Shown here: piece by piece, positions 53,380-64,000 of the stretch
Layout of the letters: every line of letters starts with the position of its first letter
Numbering within the stretch: the stretch's first letter is position 1
DNA from: Verrucomicrobiota bacterium
Lineage (GTDB): Bacteria > Verrucomicrobiota > Verrucomicrobiia > Chthoniobacterales > JAFAMB01
Direction: 5' to 3'
Length of the DNA: 64,000 bases
NCBI GenBank assembly: GCA_019247695.1
Contig: JAFBAP010000117.1
Coordinates: 37,194-101,193 of the forward strand
Made by a program: the position numbers and the translations under genes
Notes under the pieces: model-generated
Databases searched by the model: none
Told to the model about the DNA's origin: nothing
Seen by the model: the letters and a program-made list of their open reading frames with translations, nothing else

Positions 53380-56112
53380 ATGGACCAGCACGATTACGCT
53401 CAGCGTGGGTTCGAGAAGATCCGGGAAGACCTTGCGTTTCTTGTGACCTGTTTCCGGGAGGTGTTGGCGGAACTCGGCGAGACTGACCTCGCCAACCGGC
53501 TGCCGTGGGTCAACAAGGTGGAAATTGACCCGAAACCGAACCCCCGCCTTTGTCAGGCATATTCGATCGCGTTCCAGCTGTTGAACATGGTCGAGGAAAA
53601 CGTGGGGGCGCAGATTCGCCGGGCGCGGGAATCGGAACAAGGCTTGACCTCTGAACCCGGGCTTTGGGCCCATCACCTGGCTCAAATGCTCGGCGATGGC
53701 GTCACGGAAGCCGAGCTGCTGGCGATCCTCCCGGACATCCGGGTGGAGCCCGTGCTTACGGCGCACCCGACGGAAGCCAAGCGGCTGGCGGTGCTTGAGC
53801 AACACCGGGCGCTTTACCAGCTGCTGGTCCAGCGCGAGAACCGCATGTACACCCCGCAGGAACAAGCGGCGATCCGGGACGAGATCAAGGTCACCCTGGA
53901 GCGGCTCTGGCGCACCGGCGAGGTCCTGCGCAACAAGCCCGGGGTCGCCGAGGAGCGCCGGAACGTCATTTATTACCTCCGGGACATCTTTCCCCCGGTG
54001 GTCGAAGATCTCGACCTGCGTTTTCGCCAGGCCTGGGCCGACGCCGGCCTTAGCCCCGGGCACCTGCTGGACCCGGCCCGGTTACCGCGGCTGCGTTTCG
54101 GCACCTGGGTTGGCGGCGACCGGGACGGGCACCCGCTGGTCACGGCGGACGTGACGGCCGAGACCTTCCGCGACCTGCGCCGGGCAGCCCTGGAGGTATT
54201 GCGCCGGGCGTTTTCCCGCTTGGTGGGCCAACTCACGATTTCCGGCTACGAGCACCCGACGCCCGAGGCTTTGTCGGAACTGCTGGGCCGGCTGTCCGAC
54301 GACACCTCAACCCCCCCGGATGCCTGGTTGTTTCCGGAGGAACCCTGGCGCCAAGCCTGTTTCCTTATAGAGAAAAAAATTACGCAAACCGTTCAGGGCC
54401 AAGGCTACAAGGAGCCGAAGGCGCTCCGCAACGATCTCGAGGTGCTCTACGCGGGGCTGGAAGCGATCGGCGCGACGAGAATCGCGCAGGCCGAGGTTTT
54501 GCCGGTCATTCGCCTGGTTGACGTGTTCGGGTTCCATACCGCCGCCTTGGACATCCGGCAGAACAGCGCGTTTCACGACCAGGCGTTTGCCCAGTTGCTG
54601 GCGGGGGCGAGCGTGCCTGAAGCGGAATCCTTCGTGAACATGACCCAGGCGCAACGGCTGCCGCTGCTTGAAACGGAGCTCAAGAGCCGCCGGCCGTTTC
54701 TTGCGCCGGGTGTTTCGGTCGGGACCGAAGCCGACGCCGTCCTGAGTTGTTTCCGGGTGTTGAAGGAGTACCGGGACTCGGCGGGCCTTCGGGGGATCGG
54801 TTCACTGATCGTGAGCATGACCCGCGGCGTGGCTGACCTGCTGGTTGTGTACCTGTTCGCCCGCGAGGTCGGCTTATGGGTCGACACCCCGGAGGGTCCG
54901 GCTTCCGAGGTGCACGTGGTCCCGCTGTTCGAAACCCTTGAGGACCTGGAAGCGGCTCCGAACATCATCCGGGCTTACCTCGGAATCGAATTCGTCCGGC
55001 GCAGCGTCCAGCTCCAGGCCCGGTTTCGCGGAAGCCGCCGCCCGGTCCAACAGGTGATGCTGGGGTACAGCGACAGCAACAAGGATTCAGGCCTGCTCAC
55101 CAGCCAGTGGGCGCTGCATCAAAGCCAGCGCGAGATAACCCGGATCGCCGGTGAAATGGGCGTGCAGATCCGCTATTTTCACGGTCGCGGGGGCACGATC
55201 AGCCGTGGCGCCGGCCCGACCCACCGGTTCCTCGAAGCATTACCTCACCAATCGGTGCGGGGCGACATCCGCCTGACCGAACAAGGTGAAACGATCGCTC
55301 AGAAATACGCGAACCCAATCGCGGCGACGTATAATCTGGAGCTGCTCCTGGCCGGCGTCACGGGCATCACCGTCCTGCAGGATAAACGTCCCGAGCCGGC
55401 GGATGACGCTGCGGGCCTGATGTCTGAACTGTCGGCGAAGAGCCGGGACGCCTACCGGGCGTTGCTGGCGCATCCCGGGTTTATGGATTTCTTCCGGACC
55501 GCCACGCCGATCGACGCGCTGGAGCTCAGCCGGATCGGCTCGCGCCCGAGCCGCCGGAGCGGCCGGCGATCCCTCGCGGATCTGCGTGCGATTCCCTGGG
55601 TGTTCAGCTGGACCCAGTCGCGCTATTACCTGCCCGGCTGGTTCGGCCTCGGGTCGGCCCTGACGTGGCTGAAAGCTGAGTGGCCGGAAGGCTATGCGCA
55701 CCTCCGCAAGGTGCAGCGGTCATCCCCTTTCCTGCGCTTCGTCATTACCAACGCCGAGACCAACCTGTTCAGCGCGGAACGCTCAATCATGGAGCGTTAC
55801 GCGACGTTGTGCCCTGATACTGAAGAAGTAAAAGACGTTTTTACATTCATCCTGTCGGAGTTCGACCTGTCGCACCGGACGTTGGAAGAACTGTTTGAGG
55901 AGGACCTCACCAAACGGCGGCCGCGCTTCAACATGACGCACCAGGTCCGGGCCGATGCGTTGCTCGCGCTGCACGTGCAGCAGGTGGAGCTGCTGGGGCT
56001 TTGGCGGGCTGCCCGCGACGGCCAGGACCAGGAAGCAGCAGCCGATGAACTCCTGACCGAACTGCTGGTCTGCACCAACGCGATCGCCAGCGGGTTGCGT
56101 ACCACCGGATAG
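53380..56112 (+). CDS. ppc: Phosphoenolpyruvate carboxylase
   Basis: 910 residues from the ATG at 53380 (MDQHDYAQRGFEKIREDLAF); ATG 53365 and TTG 53311 are in-frame alternatives. Anaplerotic enzyme making oxaloacetate from PEP and bicarbonate in the cytosol. Conserved sites: catalytic His in VEPVLTAHPTEAKRLAVLEQ, FGTWVGGDRDGHPLVTADVT, MLGYSDSNKDSGLLTSQWAL and FHGRGGTISRGAGPTHRF, with the Arg-rich loop complete. It ends in RTTG, matching the family's C-terminal RNTG-type end needed for activity. It lies upstream of the thiC riboswitch without an obvious link. Confidence 0.96.
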   Translation: MDQHDYAQRGFEKIREDLAFLVTCFREVLAELGETDLANRLPWVNKVEIDPKPNPRLCQAYSIAFQLLNMVEENVGAQIRRARESEQGLTSEPGLWAHHLAQMLGDGVTEAELLAILPDIRVEPVLTAHPTEAKRLAVLEQHRALYQLLVQRENRMYTPQEQAAIRDEIKVTLERLWRTGEVLRNKPGVAEERRNVIYYLRDIFPPVVEDLDLRFRQAWADAGLSPGHLLDPARLPRLRFGTWVGGDRDGHPLVTADVTAETFRDLRRAALEVLRRAFSRLVGQLTISGYEHPTPEALSELLGRLSDDTSTPPDAWLFPEEPWRQACFLIEKKITQTVQGQGYKEPKALRNDLEVLYAGLEAIGATRIAQAEVLPVIRLVDVFGFHTAALDIRQNSAFHDQAFAQLLAGASVPEAESFVNMTQAQRLPLLETELKSRRPFLAPGVSVGTEADAVLSCFRVLKEYRDSAGLRGIGSLIVSMTRGVADLLVVYLFAREVGLWVDTPEGPASEVHVVPLFETLEDLEAAPNIIRAYLGIEFVRRSVQLQARFRGSRRPVQQVMLGYSDSNKDSGLLTSQWALHQSQREITRIAGEMGVQIRYFHGRGGTISRGAGPTHRFLEALPHQSVRGDIRLTEQGETIAQKYANPIAATYNLELLLAGVTGITVLQDKRPEPADDAAGLMSELSAKSRDAYRALLAHPGFMDFFRTATPIDALELSRIGSRPSRRSGRRSLADLRAIPWVFSWTQSRYYLPGWFGLGSALTWLKAEWPEGYAHLRKVQRSSPFLRFVITNAETNLFSAERSIMERYATLCPDTEEVKDVFTFILSEFDLSHRTLEELFEEDLTKRRPRFNMTHQVRADALLALHVQQVELLGLWRAARDGQDQEAAADELLTELLVCTNAIASGLRTTG

Positions 56113-56184
56113 CGGTCACCAAATCGCGGCTGCAGGCGATCCCCGCTTGCACCCACCCTGCCTTCGCGTTACGTAGGAAGAACT

Positions 56185-58154
<1,970 letters not shown>

Positions 58155-59127
58155 GACGTAAAAATACCAGCAATCCGTACAGCGCCACGCGTTAACGGCG
58201 TAATCCGCGCCGCTGTACCGCGGATTGAACCGAAGCAGTGTAAGGAACGGGAGCCGGCTTTTGATTTCTCGAGCATGACCATCCCGGTCACGCCGCGTCA
58301 CGACCGGACCGGGTCTGGGGACAACTGTCCCGACCGCAGCATGCACCGGCCGGGAGCTTGCCCGGGGGCGCTGCGATTCCCGGACTGGGCCGCGGTCCGG
58401 ATAAACGCTGCGGCAAACGTACGTGACTGACGTCACGTCACGAGCAAAAGGGGCCGCCCTGGACTCGGCTCATTTTCCCATTAAGCGGTCGTGGGCTGAC
58501 GATCTCCCCACCGGCGTCTGCAGGTTCGGGGTGGTTGACGGTAGATAAGCCCCGAGGGCGCGACTTTGGGACCGGTTCCCTCCTCCACTGAATCCTAAGG
58601 CCCGGGATCAAACGACGGGCACAATCCACGACGGCCTTTTACATAACCAAAATGCATGAAAATATCAGAGGATTAAATAAAATCATGTACACTCATTAAG
58701 CCCTGTATGCATTTGTTTCATATGAATTCCACTTAATGCATAAGGTACATATACTGGTCGCGGCGCTTCGGCGTGCGGGCCTTCCCCCTCCTCTGTAGCC
58801 GATGCGGATTTGGCTCACGCCCCCCCCTGGCCCACCGTCGCGGCATTCGGAGCGGCACCTGCCGCTTCGCCCGCGGGTGAACGCCTTCGGCGCCCGTTGG
58901 CAGGTCGAGTTCCTCGGGTCCCCGCTTGCTTTTTCACACGTATTTGAGAGACCGTAGACTAGACTACCCGCTTGGTAACCATCCGACCGAAAACCTCTGT
59001 TAAGGCGTTGTAATAGCAGATGGACAATACAATGTTTAGCCCATTCTACTCTCGGAGCCCTGGGTTCTAACCTGTCACCGCGCGGATCAGGATGCTATTG
59101 GTTGCTCGCCGGCTCGCCTCTTGTCGT
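58155..59127. other. Long intergenic region including mobile-element debris
   Basis: No convincing gene. The part 58488-58923 is a diverged copy of 61555-61990. An AT-rich island (58640-58760, with ATGCATGAAAATATC and TAATGCATAAGGTACATATA) lies inside it. The first 330 bases after thiC and the last 200 before the SnoaL-like gene show no module. Confidence 0.6.
58488..58923. repeat. 436-bp direct repeat, left copy
   Basis: Shares long identical runs with 61555-61990, such as CGCGACTTTGGGACCGGTTC, AAGGCCCGGGATCAAAC, CACAATCCACGACGGCCTTT, TAATGCAT(A/T)AGGTACATAT and GCCCGTTGGCAGGTCGAGTT. The left end copies the last codons of the Tn3 transposase fragment (GTCGTGGGCTGACGATCT), so the duplication belongs to element history. 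Confidence 0.75.
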
Positions 59128-59631
59128 CTATTTCGTCTGAGCAGGCGCAGGCGGCGGTGGGGTTACGTTCCAAGTGAGCATCCGAATTTTCCAAGTATCG
59201 CCCTCACGAGTATCAATCGCGGACCAATAGCCCTTGGCTTGTATAGGACCGCCGCTCTTGCCTTGAAAAGTCAGACTCCATTCTCCATTCGCCCATATCT
59301 CATTGCCCGGGCCTATAATGTGAGGGGAATACTGATCGCCTTCGCCAAGATGGTTGGTGACATGAACTTGCTTGAACACGTCTGCAAAATGTTTCTCGAT
59401 GGCCTCCCGACCGTAAATCGGGCCTGTATCCGTCACCTCAACCGCGTCCTCCATGTAGAGCGCAGCCAGGGCGGCCGCGTCGTTGTTGTTGAATGCCTCG
59501 TCATACTTGATACTCAACGCACGAATCTGCTGGGCTGTTTGTGGATCGACCGTTTCTTTTTCCTGGGCAAAAGTCGGCACAGCAAAGTTGATTGCCAATC
59601 CAACTAGGGCACCGAGTAAGCGTATTTTCAT
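59128..59631 (-). CDS. Secreted SnoaL/SgcJ-like (DUF4440, NTF2-fold) protein
   Basis: 167 residues with a very good ribosome site (GGGAGGAAATA before the ATG at 59631). Signal peptide (LLGALVGLAINFAVPTFAQE), then an NTF2-like domain: QQIRALSIKYDEAFNNNDAA, ALAALYMEDAVEVTDTGPIY, REAIEKHFADVFKQVHVTNH and YWSAIDTREGDTWKIRMLTW. Such domains bind small ligands or act as isomerases/hydrolases; no catalytic set can be named. A Pro-rich end (TPPPPAPAQTK) follows. It lies between mobile-element remnants and is less GC-rich than its neighbours, consistent with cargo or acquired DNA. Confidence 0.8.
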   Translation of the reverse strand: MKIRLLGALVGLAINFAVPTFAQEKETVDPQTAQQIRALSIKYDEAFNNNDAAALAALYMEDAVEVTDTGPIYGREAIEKHFADVFKQVHVTNHLGEGDQYSPHIIGPGNEIWANGEWSLTFQGKSGGPIQAKGYWSAIDTREGDTWKIRMLTWNVTPPPPAPAQTK

Positions 59632-59948
59632 TATTTCCTCCCGGGGGGTTTAGGATCGTTTGTCGCCTACAGACCTGCTGCGGGATTTCTTGTGTCGCCG
59701 GGACACAGGGAACGCCTTGATTAAAGGTCCTGAGCGATACTGCAACTGGATGCCTAGCACTATTTGGTGTCAATAAGAATCACGATCACAGAAGCCGATT
59801 CCTCGCGCCCGTTAGGGCGATCTCCGCCCAGGTAGCTATTCTGCGAATGCTCGCAAAAAGCGAACGTTTACCCAAGTTGAATCCTCCTTAACGAAGATTT
59901 TCGGCTGGATTGTGGTTAGAACCCTTACCCCGGTTTTCCGGCCATTTG
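59632..59948. other. Gap between the SnoaL-like gene and resolvase remnant
   Basis: About 320 bases with no gene; contains CTCGCAAAAAGCGAACG (about 59848), similar in half to the res palindrome at 60478. It may include one end of the Tn3-type remnant. Confidence 0.4.
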
Positions 59949-60449
59949 CTACTCATACCCCATCTCGGAAACGGCTTTGCCTTCCAGAACCAGCCGTCGG
60001 GCCGGCCGTTGCTGATCGACGCTCAGTTTGCGAGGCCGCCCGAAGCGCACGCCGCGCTTCTGGGCCGCTTCCCTACCAGCGCTGGTCCGCTCGCGGATCG
60101 GGTCGCGCTCAAACTCCGCGATTCCCGCGAGAATCGTCATGATCATTTTGCCCGCGTGCGTGGTGGTATCGGCCCACGGCTCGGAGAGCGACTGAAACTT
60201 TGCGCTCGCCGTACGGATGGCTTCCATGGTTTCCAACAAGTGACGGGTCGAACGCGCCAAACGGTCGAGTTTCCAGACCACGATCGTGTCGCCGGCCCGC
60301 AACTGATCGAGCATCCGCTCAAATTGGGGCCGCTCGCGTTTGGCGCCGGAGGCTTTCTCCCGGAAGATCTTTTTGCAGCCGGCTTTCTCCAGCGCTCGAA
60401 GTTGCAGGTCCAGGTTCTGTTCGACGCTCGAAACGCGCGCGTAGCCCAT
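59949..60449 (-). pseudogene. Tn3-type resolvase (serine recombinase), C-terminally truncated
   Basis: 167 residues from the ATG at 60449 (MGYARVSSVEQNLDLQLRAL). The catalytic Ser (YARVSS), the FREKASGAKRERPQFERML and VVWKLDRLARSTRHLLETME motifs and the FERDPIRERTSAG helix are intact. The C-terminal HTH begins (ARRLVLEGKAVSEM) but stops at MGYE where family members run on for about 15-20 residues, so DNA binding is probably lost. It is divergent from the transposase fragment across a 160-base res region, the normal Tn3-family layout. Confidence 0.85.
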
Positions 60450-60608
60450 CTTCAACGGGACAAACTTTTCAAAAATCCTCGCAAAAGGCTTGGCTTTTGC
60501 GAGCCACTTTTGCGAAGCCGCCTTCACTCAGAAAAGGCCCTTTGGACTACCGTTTGCAAAACGTACCACTTTTGCGACTCCTATGCCCTTGAGGGACCCT
60601 CCGGGGTT
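60450..60608. promoter_or_regulatory. res-like recombination/regulatory region of the Tn3 remnant
   Basis: Lies between divergent resolvase and transposase starts. It includes the perfect palindrome CTCGCAAAAG-GCTTGG-CTTTTGCGAG (60478-60503) and further half sites ACTTTTGCGAAG (about 60506), CGTTTGCAAAACG (60551-60563) and ACTTTTGCGACT (about 60568). Multiple inverted subsites of this kind are bound by Tn3-family resolvases. Confidence 0.65.
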
Positions 60609-61566
60609 ATGCCCATCGAATTTCTCAACGACCTGCAGCGGCGCTCCCACGGCCGTTTCAACGCGGAACCGACCCCGGATCAATTGGCGCGCTACTTCCA
60701 CCTCGATGATGCCGATCGGGCCCTCATCCACGCGCACCGCGGCGATCACAACCGGTTAGGGTTTGCCGTCCAGCTCTGCATGGCCCGGTTCCCCGGCACT
60801 TTCCTCGAAACGCCCTCCGAGACCCCGAAAGGCGTGATCGCCTTTGTGGGCCAGCAATTGGGGATCCGGGAGTTGACCGCGTTTACCGAGTACTGCGACG
60901 GTCGGACGCGCAAAGCGCACGTGAGCGAGATCCGGCGGCGGTACGGGTTTTGTGACTTCAGCGACCGCTCGGGCCGATTCCGGCTTCAGCGCTGGCTCTA
61001 CGCGCTCTGCTGGACGGGGACCGATCGGCCCGGGGTGCTTTTCGACCGGGCCGTGGCTTGGCTGATTACCCATAAAATCCTGCTGCCGGGCGTGACGGTG
61101 CTCGAGCGGCTGGTCGCTCGCATTCGCCGTCGGACCCACGAACGGGTCTGGGGCCTACTCACCCAGGCTCTAGCGGCCGAAACGACGATCAAGCTTGAGG
61201 CCCTTCTGCGGATTCCGGACGGCGGCCACGCGTCGGTGTCGGACCACCTGCGAAAAGGCCCGGCTGCGCACGCTCAAGGACCTGGATGCGGCCGCGATTC
61301 AGCTGAGCCAAGTCGGCCGGCTCCTCTTGGACCGGAGCGTCCCGGACGCCGCGGTCCGCGGGGCCGCGTTCGCCCGCGTCGTGCCCGAAGCGTTGGAAGC
61401 CGCGGTGGGCCAAGTGGAGCGCTTGGTCCGCCCCCCGGAAGACGTCTACTATCAAGAGCTCTGCGAGAGCTTTCGTCGGGTGCGCACCTTTTTGCCCAGC
61501 CTGCTGCGGACGGTGCGTTTCGGCGCGACCCCGGCCGCGTTTTCCCGTTACGTGGTCGTGGGTTGA
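60609..61566 (+). pseudogene. Tn3-family transposase, N-terminal fragment with frameshift
   Basis: Begins MPIEFLNDLQRRSHGRFNAE (ATG 60609) with the N-terminal DUF4158 domain (RYFHLDDADRALIHAHRGDH, NRLGFAVQLCMARFPGTFLE, YGFCDFSDRSGRFRLQRWLY). After KLEALLRIPDGGHASVSDHL near 61250 the family sequence continues in the next frame (EKARLRTLKDLDAAAIQLSQ to FSRYVVVG, ending 61566), so one frameshift is present. Tn3 transposases have about 1000 residues; only about 320 remain, and the DDE catalytic domain is missing. Non-functional. Confidence 0.85.
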
Positions 61567-61990
61567 CGATCTTCGTACCGGCCTCTGGGGATCCGCGGGC
61601 GGCTGACGGTAGAACGTCCCAACGGCGCGACTTTGGGACCGGTTCCCTCCTCCACTAAACCCTAAGGCCCGGGATCAAACCACGCGCACAATCCACGACG
61701 GCCTTTTATATAATCAAATTGCATGAAATATCGACAGATTACGTCAGGGTATATAGATAAATTGGGTCGATCATTCATTTATTTGATTACGACCGATGCT
61801 TAATGCATTAGGTACATATCGCGGTCGCGGCGCTTCGGCGGGCGGGCCTTCTCCCTCCCCCGTAGCCAGTGCGGACTTGGCTCACGCCTCGCCCCTGGCC
61901 CGGCGTCGCGGCATTCGGAGCGGCGCGTGCCGCTTCGCCCGCGGGTGAACGCCTTTGGCGCCCGTTGGCAGGTCGAGTTCCTCGAGCCCC
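61555..61990. repeat. 436-bp direct repeat, right copy
   Basis: Right-hand partner of 58488-58923. It starts in the last codons of the transposase fragment and ends in CCTCGAGCCCC. AT-rich centre 61700-61815. The two copies bracket the SnoaL-like gene and the Tn3 remnant, about 2.6 kb. Confidence 0.75.
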
Positions 61991-62324
61991 AGCTGAAGGC
62001 AGGCCGCCCCTGCTCACGATGGCAACGAGTGGAGAAACGGGGTATCGGAATCACGTCTGTCGCGATGAGGACCCGGTCAGCGGTGCCAAGCCGCAATTCG
62101 GAGCCGGTTACGGAACGGAAAAATCGTACGCCAGGGCCTGACCGGACGGCTCGAGCCAGGGCGACGCATGAGAACCCGGCGGGAATGCGTTTCGTGAGCT
62201 CGCCCCATCCGCCGCAGATTCATCCCCGGAGCAGACATAGTCGCGCAAAAGGGGCATCCCGATCAATTTAGGATTTGCTACCTATTGTAGTCCACGCTAA
62301 AACTTTGATCCTAGGGTAAATCAC
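61991..62324. other. Gap upstream of mntH
   Basis: About 330 bases without a gene. The last 60 bases are AT-richer (ATTTAGGATTTGCTACCTAT at about 62267) and probably hold the mntH promoter. No Mn-responsive riboswitch or MntR-type site was recognised. Confidence 0.4.
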
Positions 62325-63263
62325 ATGCTTATGGATACCTCCGTGAACCCCACCCTCGAGCGGGGCTGGCGCTTCCGCCGGGCCGACCCGTCGTTGCCGG
62401 AAGTCCACCGTTCGGTTTCCGTGCCCAAAGCGGGTCCCGGTTGGTGGGCGGTCCTGCGCAAGCTGCTCGCGTTCTCCGGGCCCGGCTATTTGATCGCGGT
62501 CGGCTACATGGACCCAGGTAACTGGGCCACCGACCTCGCGGGCGGCTCGCAGTTCTACTACGGGCTCTTGTCGGTGGTGGTCGTCTCCAGCCTGATGGCC
62601 ATCTTCCTCCAGTACCTGGCCCTCAAACTGGGCGTGGTCACCGGCCGGGACCTGGCCCAAGCCTGCCGGGACCATTTCCATCCGGCGGTCAACTTTGTGC
62701 TCTGGATCGGTTGTGAGATCGCCATTGCGGCCTGTGACCTGGCCGAAGTCATCGGCTCGGCCATTGCCCTCAACCTGCTCTTCGGTTTGCCATTGGTCTG
62801 GGGCGTTTGCCTGACCGCCTGCGATGTGCTCGCCGTGTTGTACCTCCAACAGAAAGGGTTTCGATTCGTCGAAGCGCTGGTGCTGGCCCTCATCGGCGTC
62901 ATCGCGCTGAGCTTCGGAATCCAAATCTTCCTGTCCAAGCCCGATTGGGGGGCGCTGGCGTGGGGTTGCCTGCCCTCGGCGGAGGTCCTGCGCAACCGGG
63001 ACATGCTTTATGTAGCGATCGGGATTGTGGGGGCCACGGTGATGCCGCACAACCTGTACCTGCACTCCTCGATCGCGCAGACCCGCAACTTTGAGCCAAC
63101 GCCGCAGGGCCAACGGGAGGCCATCTTTTACGGCACCATCGATTCGATCGCGGCGCTCTTTTTTGCGCTCTTCATTAATGCCGCGATCCTGGTGGTGGCC
63201 GCGGCGACCTTTTACCGCAGCGGCCACCACGACGTGGCCGAAATTCAAGACGCCTACATGTAG
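62325..63263 (+). pseudogene. mntH: Nramp-family Mn/Fe transporter MntH, 3' truncated by a mobile element
   Basis: 312 residues remain of the usual 410-440. N-terminal tail, then helix 1 with the metal motif DPGN (GYMDPGNWATDLAGGSQF), helices 2-5, and helix 6 with MPHN (VMPHNLYLHSSIAQ), followed by FFALFINAAILVVAAATF. The frame stops as EIQDAYM-stop where family members continue EIQDAY-x-LL and four or five more helices. The stop arises in ATGTAG at the junction with the iterated-repeat element end. The product probably does not fold into a working transporter. Start could also be the ATG at 62331. Confidence 0.88.
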
Positions 63264-63426
63264 CGACCTGAAAACATAAACGCCCGGACCCGAAAACATC
63301 CGCGCTTTGGGACCACATTGATTGAGAATGAGGGGCCGCTCGGGACCACATTATTTGAGAATGGGCCCACATTAATTGATAACGGCCCGAAAACATCCGC
63401 CCGGGACCACACGAACTGACAACGGC
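63259..63426. mobile_element. Terminal region of a transposable element with iterated repeats
   Basis: Begins near TGTAGCGACCTGAAAACAT at the mntH truncation and ends at the ATPase stop. It contains two interleaved repeat types: four 22-bp units GGGACCACATT-type at 63309-63330, 63342-63363, 63363-63384 and 63403-63424, and three CCCGAAAACATCCGC-type units at about 63267, 63289 and 63386. Iterated ends next to an AAA ATPase gene are typical of transposons with a Mu/Tn7-like transposase-ATPase pair. Confidence 0.7.
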
Positions 63427-64000
63427 TTAAAGGGGAATGCCCGCCGCCCGAATCTCGTTTTGGAACTCTTGCGTCTGGCTGGCCGGCAGCTTTCCTCGAA
63501 GGAAGGAGCGTACCTCTGCCGGTTTCGCATTGAGCAGCTCGGCCAGGGCTCTGACGTTGTATCCTTGCCGCGTCAGCCGCGGTTCGAGCCCATCGAGGTC
63601 TTTGGCCAACACCGTGTCGATCACCTCGGCGCCCACCGGCTTCTGGCCGACTGCGTAGCCTTCCTCGAACGCCAGCGTCAGGTATTGCTCGAATTGCAGG
63701 GGGGTCGTCAGCCGGTCGCTCAAGACGCTCAGGGCCTCGGCGGTGATGATCGCCTCGAGCTGGGCTTTCGGGCTGAGGACTTCGCTGAGCAGCCACTGCA
63801 CGTACCGGCGCTTTTCGCCACCGAAACCTTCCAGTTCGAAGACGGTCGCTCGCGAGCCGATCTCCTCCATCGACGGCCGGCGCAGGTCGTTCTTGAGCTT
63901 CGGATGGCCCGCCAACACCACCGACAGGGTGCCCCCGCCGTCGCGCACCACTTCCATCAGCCGTTTGAGCCCCACCAGCGTCTTGCTATGCAAGTCATGC
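63427..64000 (-). CDS. Transposition-associated AAA ATPase (TniB/ExeA-like), 5' part outside window
   Basis: The frame runs off the right edge; 190 C-terminal residues are visible. The visible start HDLHSKTLVGLKRLMEVVRD follows directly on what should be the Walker B DEA. Then come LSVVLAGHPKLKNDL (sensor 1 region), EIGSRATVFELEGFGGEKRR (Arg finger region) and a C-terminal domain ending FLRGKLPASQTQEFQNEI. The TTG at 63993 is not a likely start. The partner transposase is expected beyond the edge. ATPases of this group activate DDE transposases and choose targets. Confidence 0.8.
   Translation of the reverse strand, partial: HDLHSKTLVGLKRLMEVVRDGGGTLSVVLAGHPKLKNDLRRPSMEEIGSRATVFELEGFGGEKRRYVQWLLSEVLSPKAQLEAIITAEALSVLSDRLTTPLQFEQYLTLAFEEGYAVGQKPVGAEVIDTVLAKDLDGLEPRLTRQGYNVRALAELLNAKPAEVRSFLRGKLPASQTQEFQNEIRAAGIPL

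Noticed and set aside
59910..60608. N-terminal extension of the transposase frame
   Set aside because: Antisense to the resolvase; family similarity begins at MPIEFLND (60609).
63309..63424. Possible CRISPR-like array
   Set aside because: Units are adjacent or overlapping, diverged, and not separated by uniform spacers; they fit transposase-binding repeats.
63254..63796. 180-codon minus-strand frame through the element end
   Set aside because: Translates the iterated terminal repeats and overlaps the ATPase in another frame.

Overview
The window is a high-GC bacterial chromosome segment, densely coded except for several repeat-filled intergenic stretches. Complete-looking housekeeping and respiratory genes (ftsH, otsA-otsB fusion, an alternative complex III plus caa3-type oxidase operon, ppc, thiC with its TPP riboswitch) point to an aerobic, Gram-negative, probably soil-dwelling chemoheterotroph. 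The alternative complex III operon, the GH2/GH43 glycosidases and the abundant mosaic intergenic repeats fit Verrucomicrobiota best. This is inference: no rRNA or tRNA is present to settle it, and Acidobacteriota remain possible.

Layout. 1-5.2 kb: a 5'-truncated ftsH, a 1.3 kb repeat mosaic bounded by an inverted repeat, and a fused trehalose-6-phosphate synthase/phosphatase. 5.5-11.4 kb (minus strand): a bufferin-type RiPP cluster made of a Cys-rich secreted precursor, a DUF692/MNIO enzyme, a DUF2063 partner and DoxX. The same strand continues without a break into a membrane pentapeptide-repeat protein and an MFS_3 exporter. 11.4-22.5 kb: inverted-repeat elements, a Usp-like protein, a DUF151 nuclease-like protein, an unknown two-TM protein, a di-heme peroxidase, GH2 and GH43 enzymes, a cardiolipin synthase and a DUF1360 protein. 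22.7-35.0 kb: one tightly coupled operon, actABCDEF - unknown membrane protein - SCO - coxB(caa3)-coxA-coxC-coxD, with most junctions being 4-base stop/start overlaps. It should pass electrons from menaquinol through alternative complex III to the oxidase. 35-49 kb: three further repeat mosaics (35, 42 and 48 kb) and a smaller one at 44.6 kb. Among them lie a lactate permease, a TonB-receptor locus with a Fur-like palindrome upstream, a PF04199 cyclase, a PRC-barrel protein, a membrane cytochrome c, a ketopantoate-reductase-like protein and a GlcD/D-lactate dehydrogenase-like FAD enzyme. 49.6-58.2 kb: a stand-alone CheB-type methylesterase, an ArsR-type regulator fused to a degenerate PLP-fold domain, a ThuA-like protein, ppc and thiC. 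58.2-64 kb: mobile-element debris. This comprises a 436-bp direct duplication, a Tn3-type resolvase/transposase relic with a palindromic res-like site, an mntH cut short by another transposable element, the iterated end repeats of that element, and the C-terminal part of its AAA ATPase running off the window.

Most notable items: (1) an ArsR-HTH protein whose threonine-dehydratase-like domain lacks the PLP lysine, the glycine loop and the terminal SGGN motif, i.e. a probable pseudoenzyme sensor with ATATC/GATAT palindromes over its own start; (2) the bufferin cluster extended with a pentapeptide-repeat membrane protein and an exporter; (3) a modular intergenic repeat family with a conserved 17-bp-arm hairpin; (4) the iterated 22-bp repeats at the element that truncates mntH.
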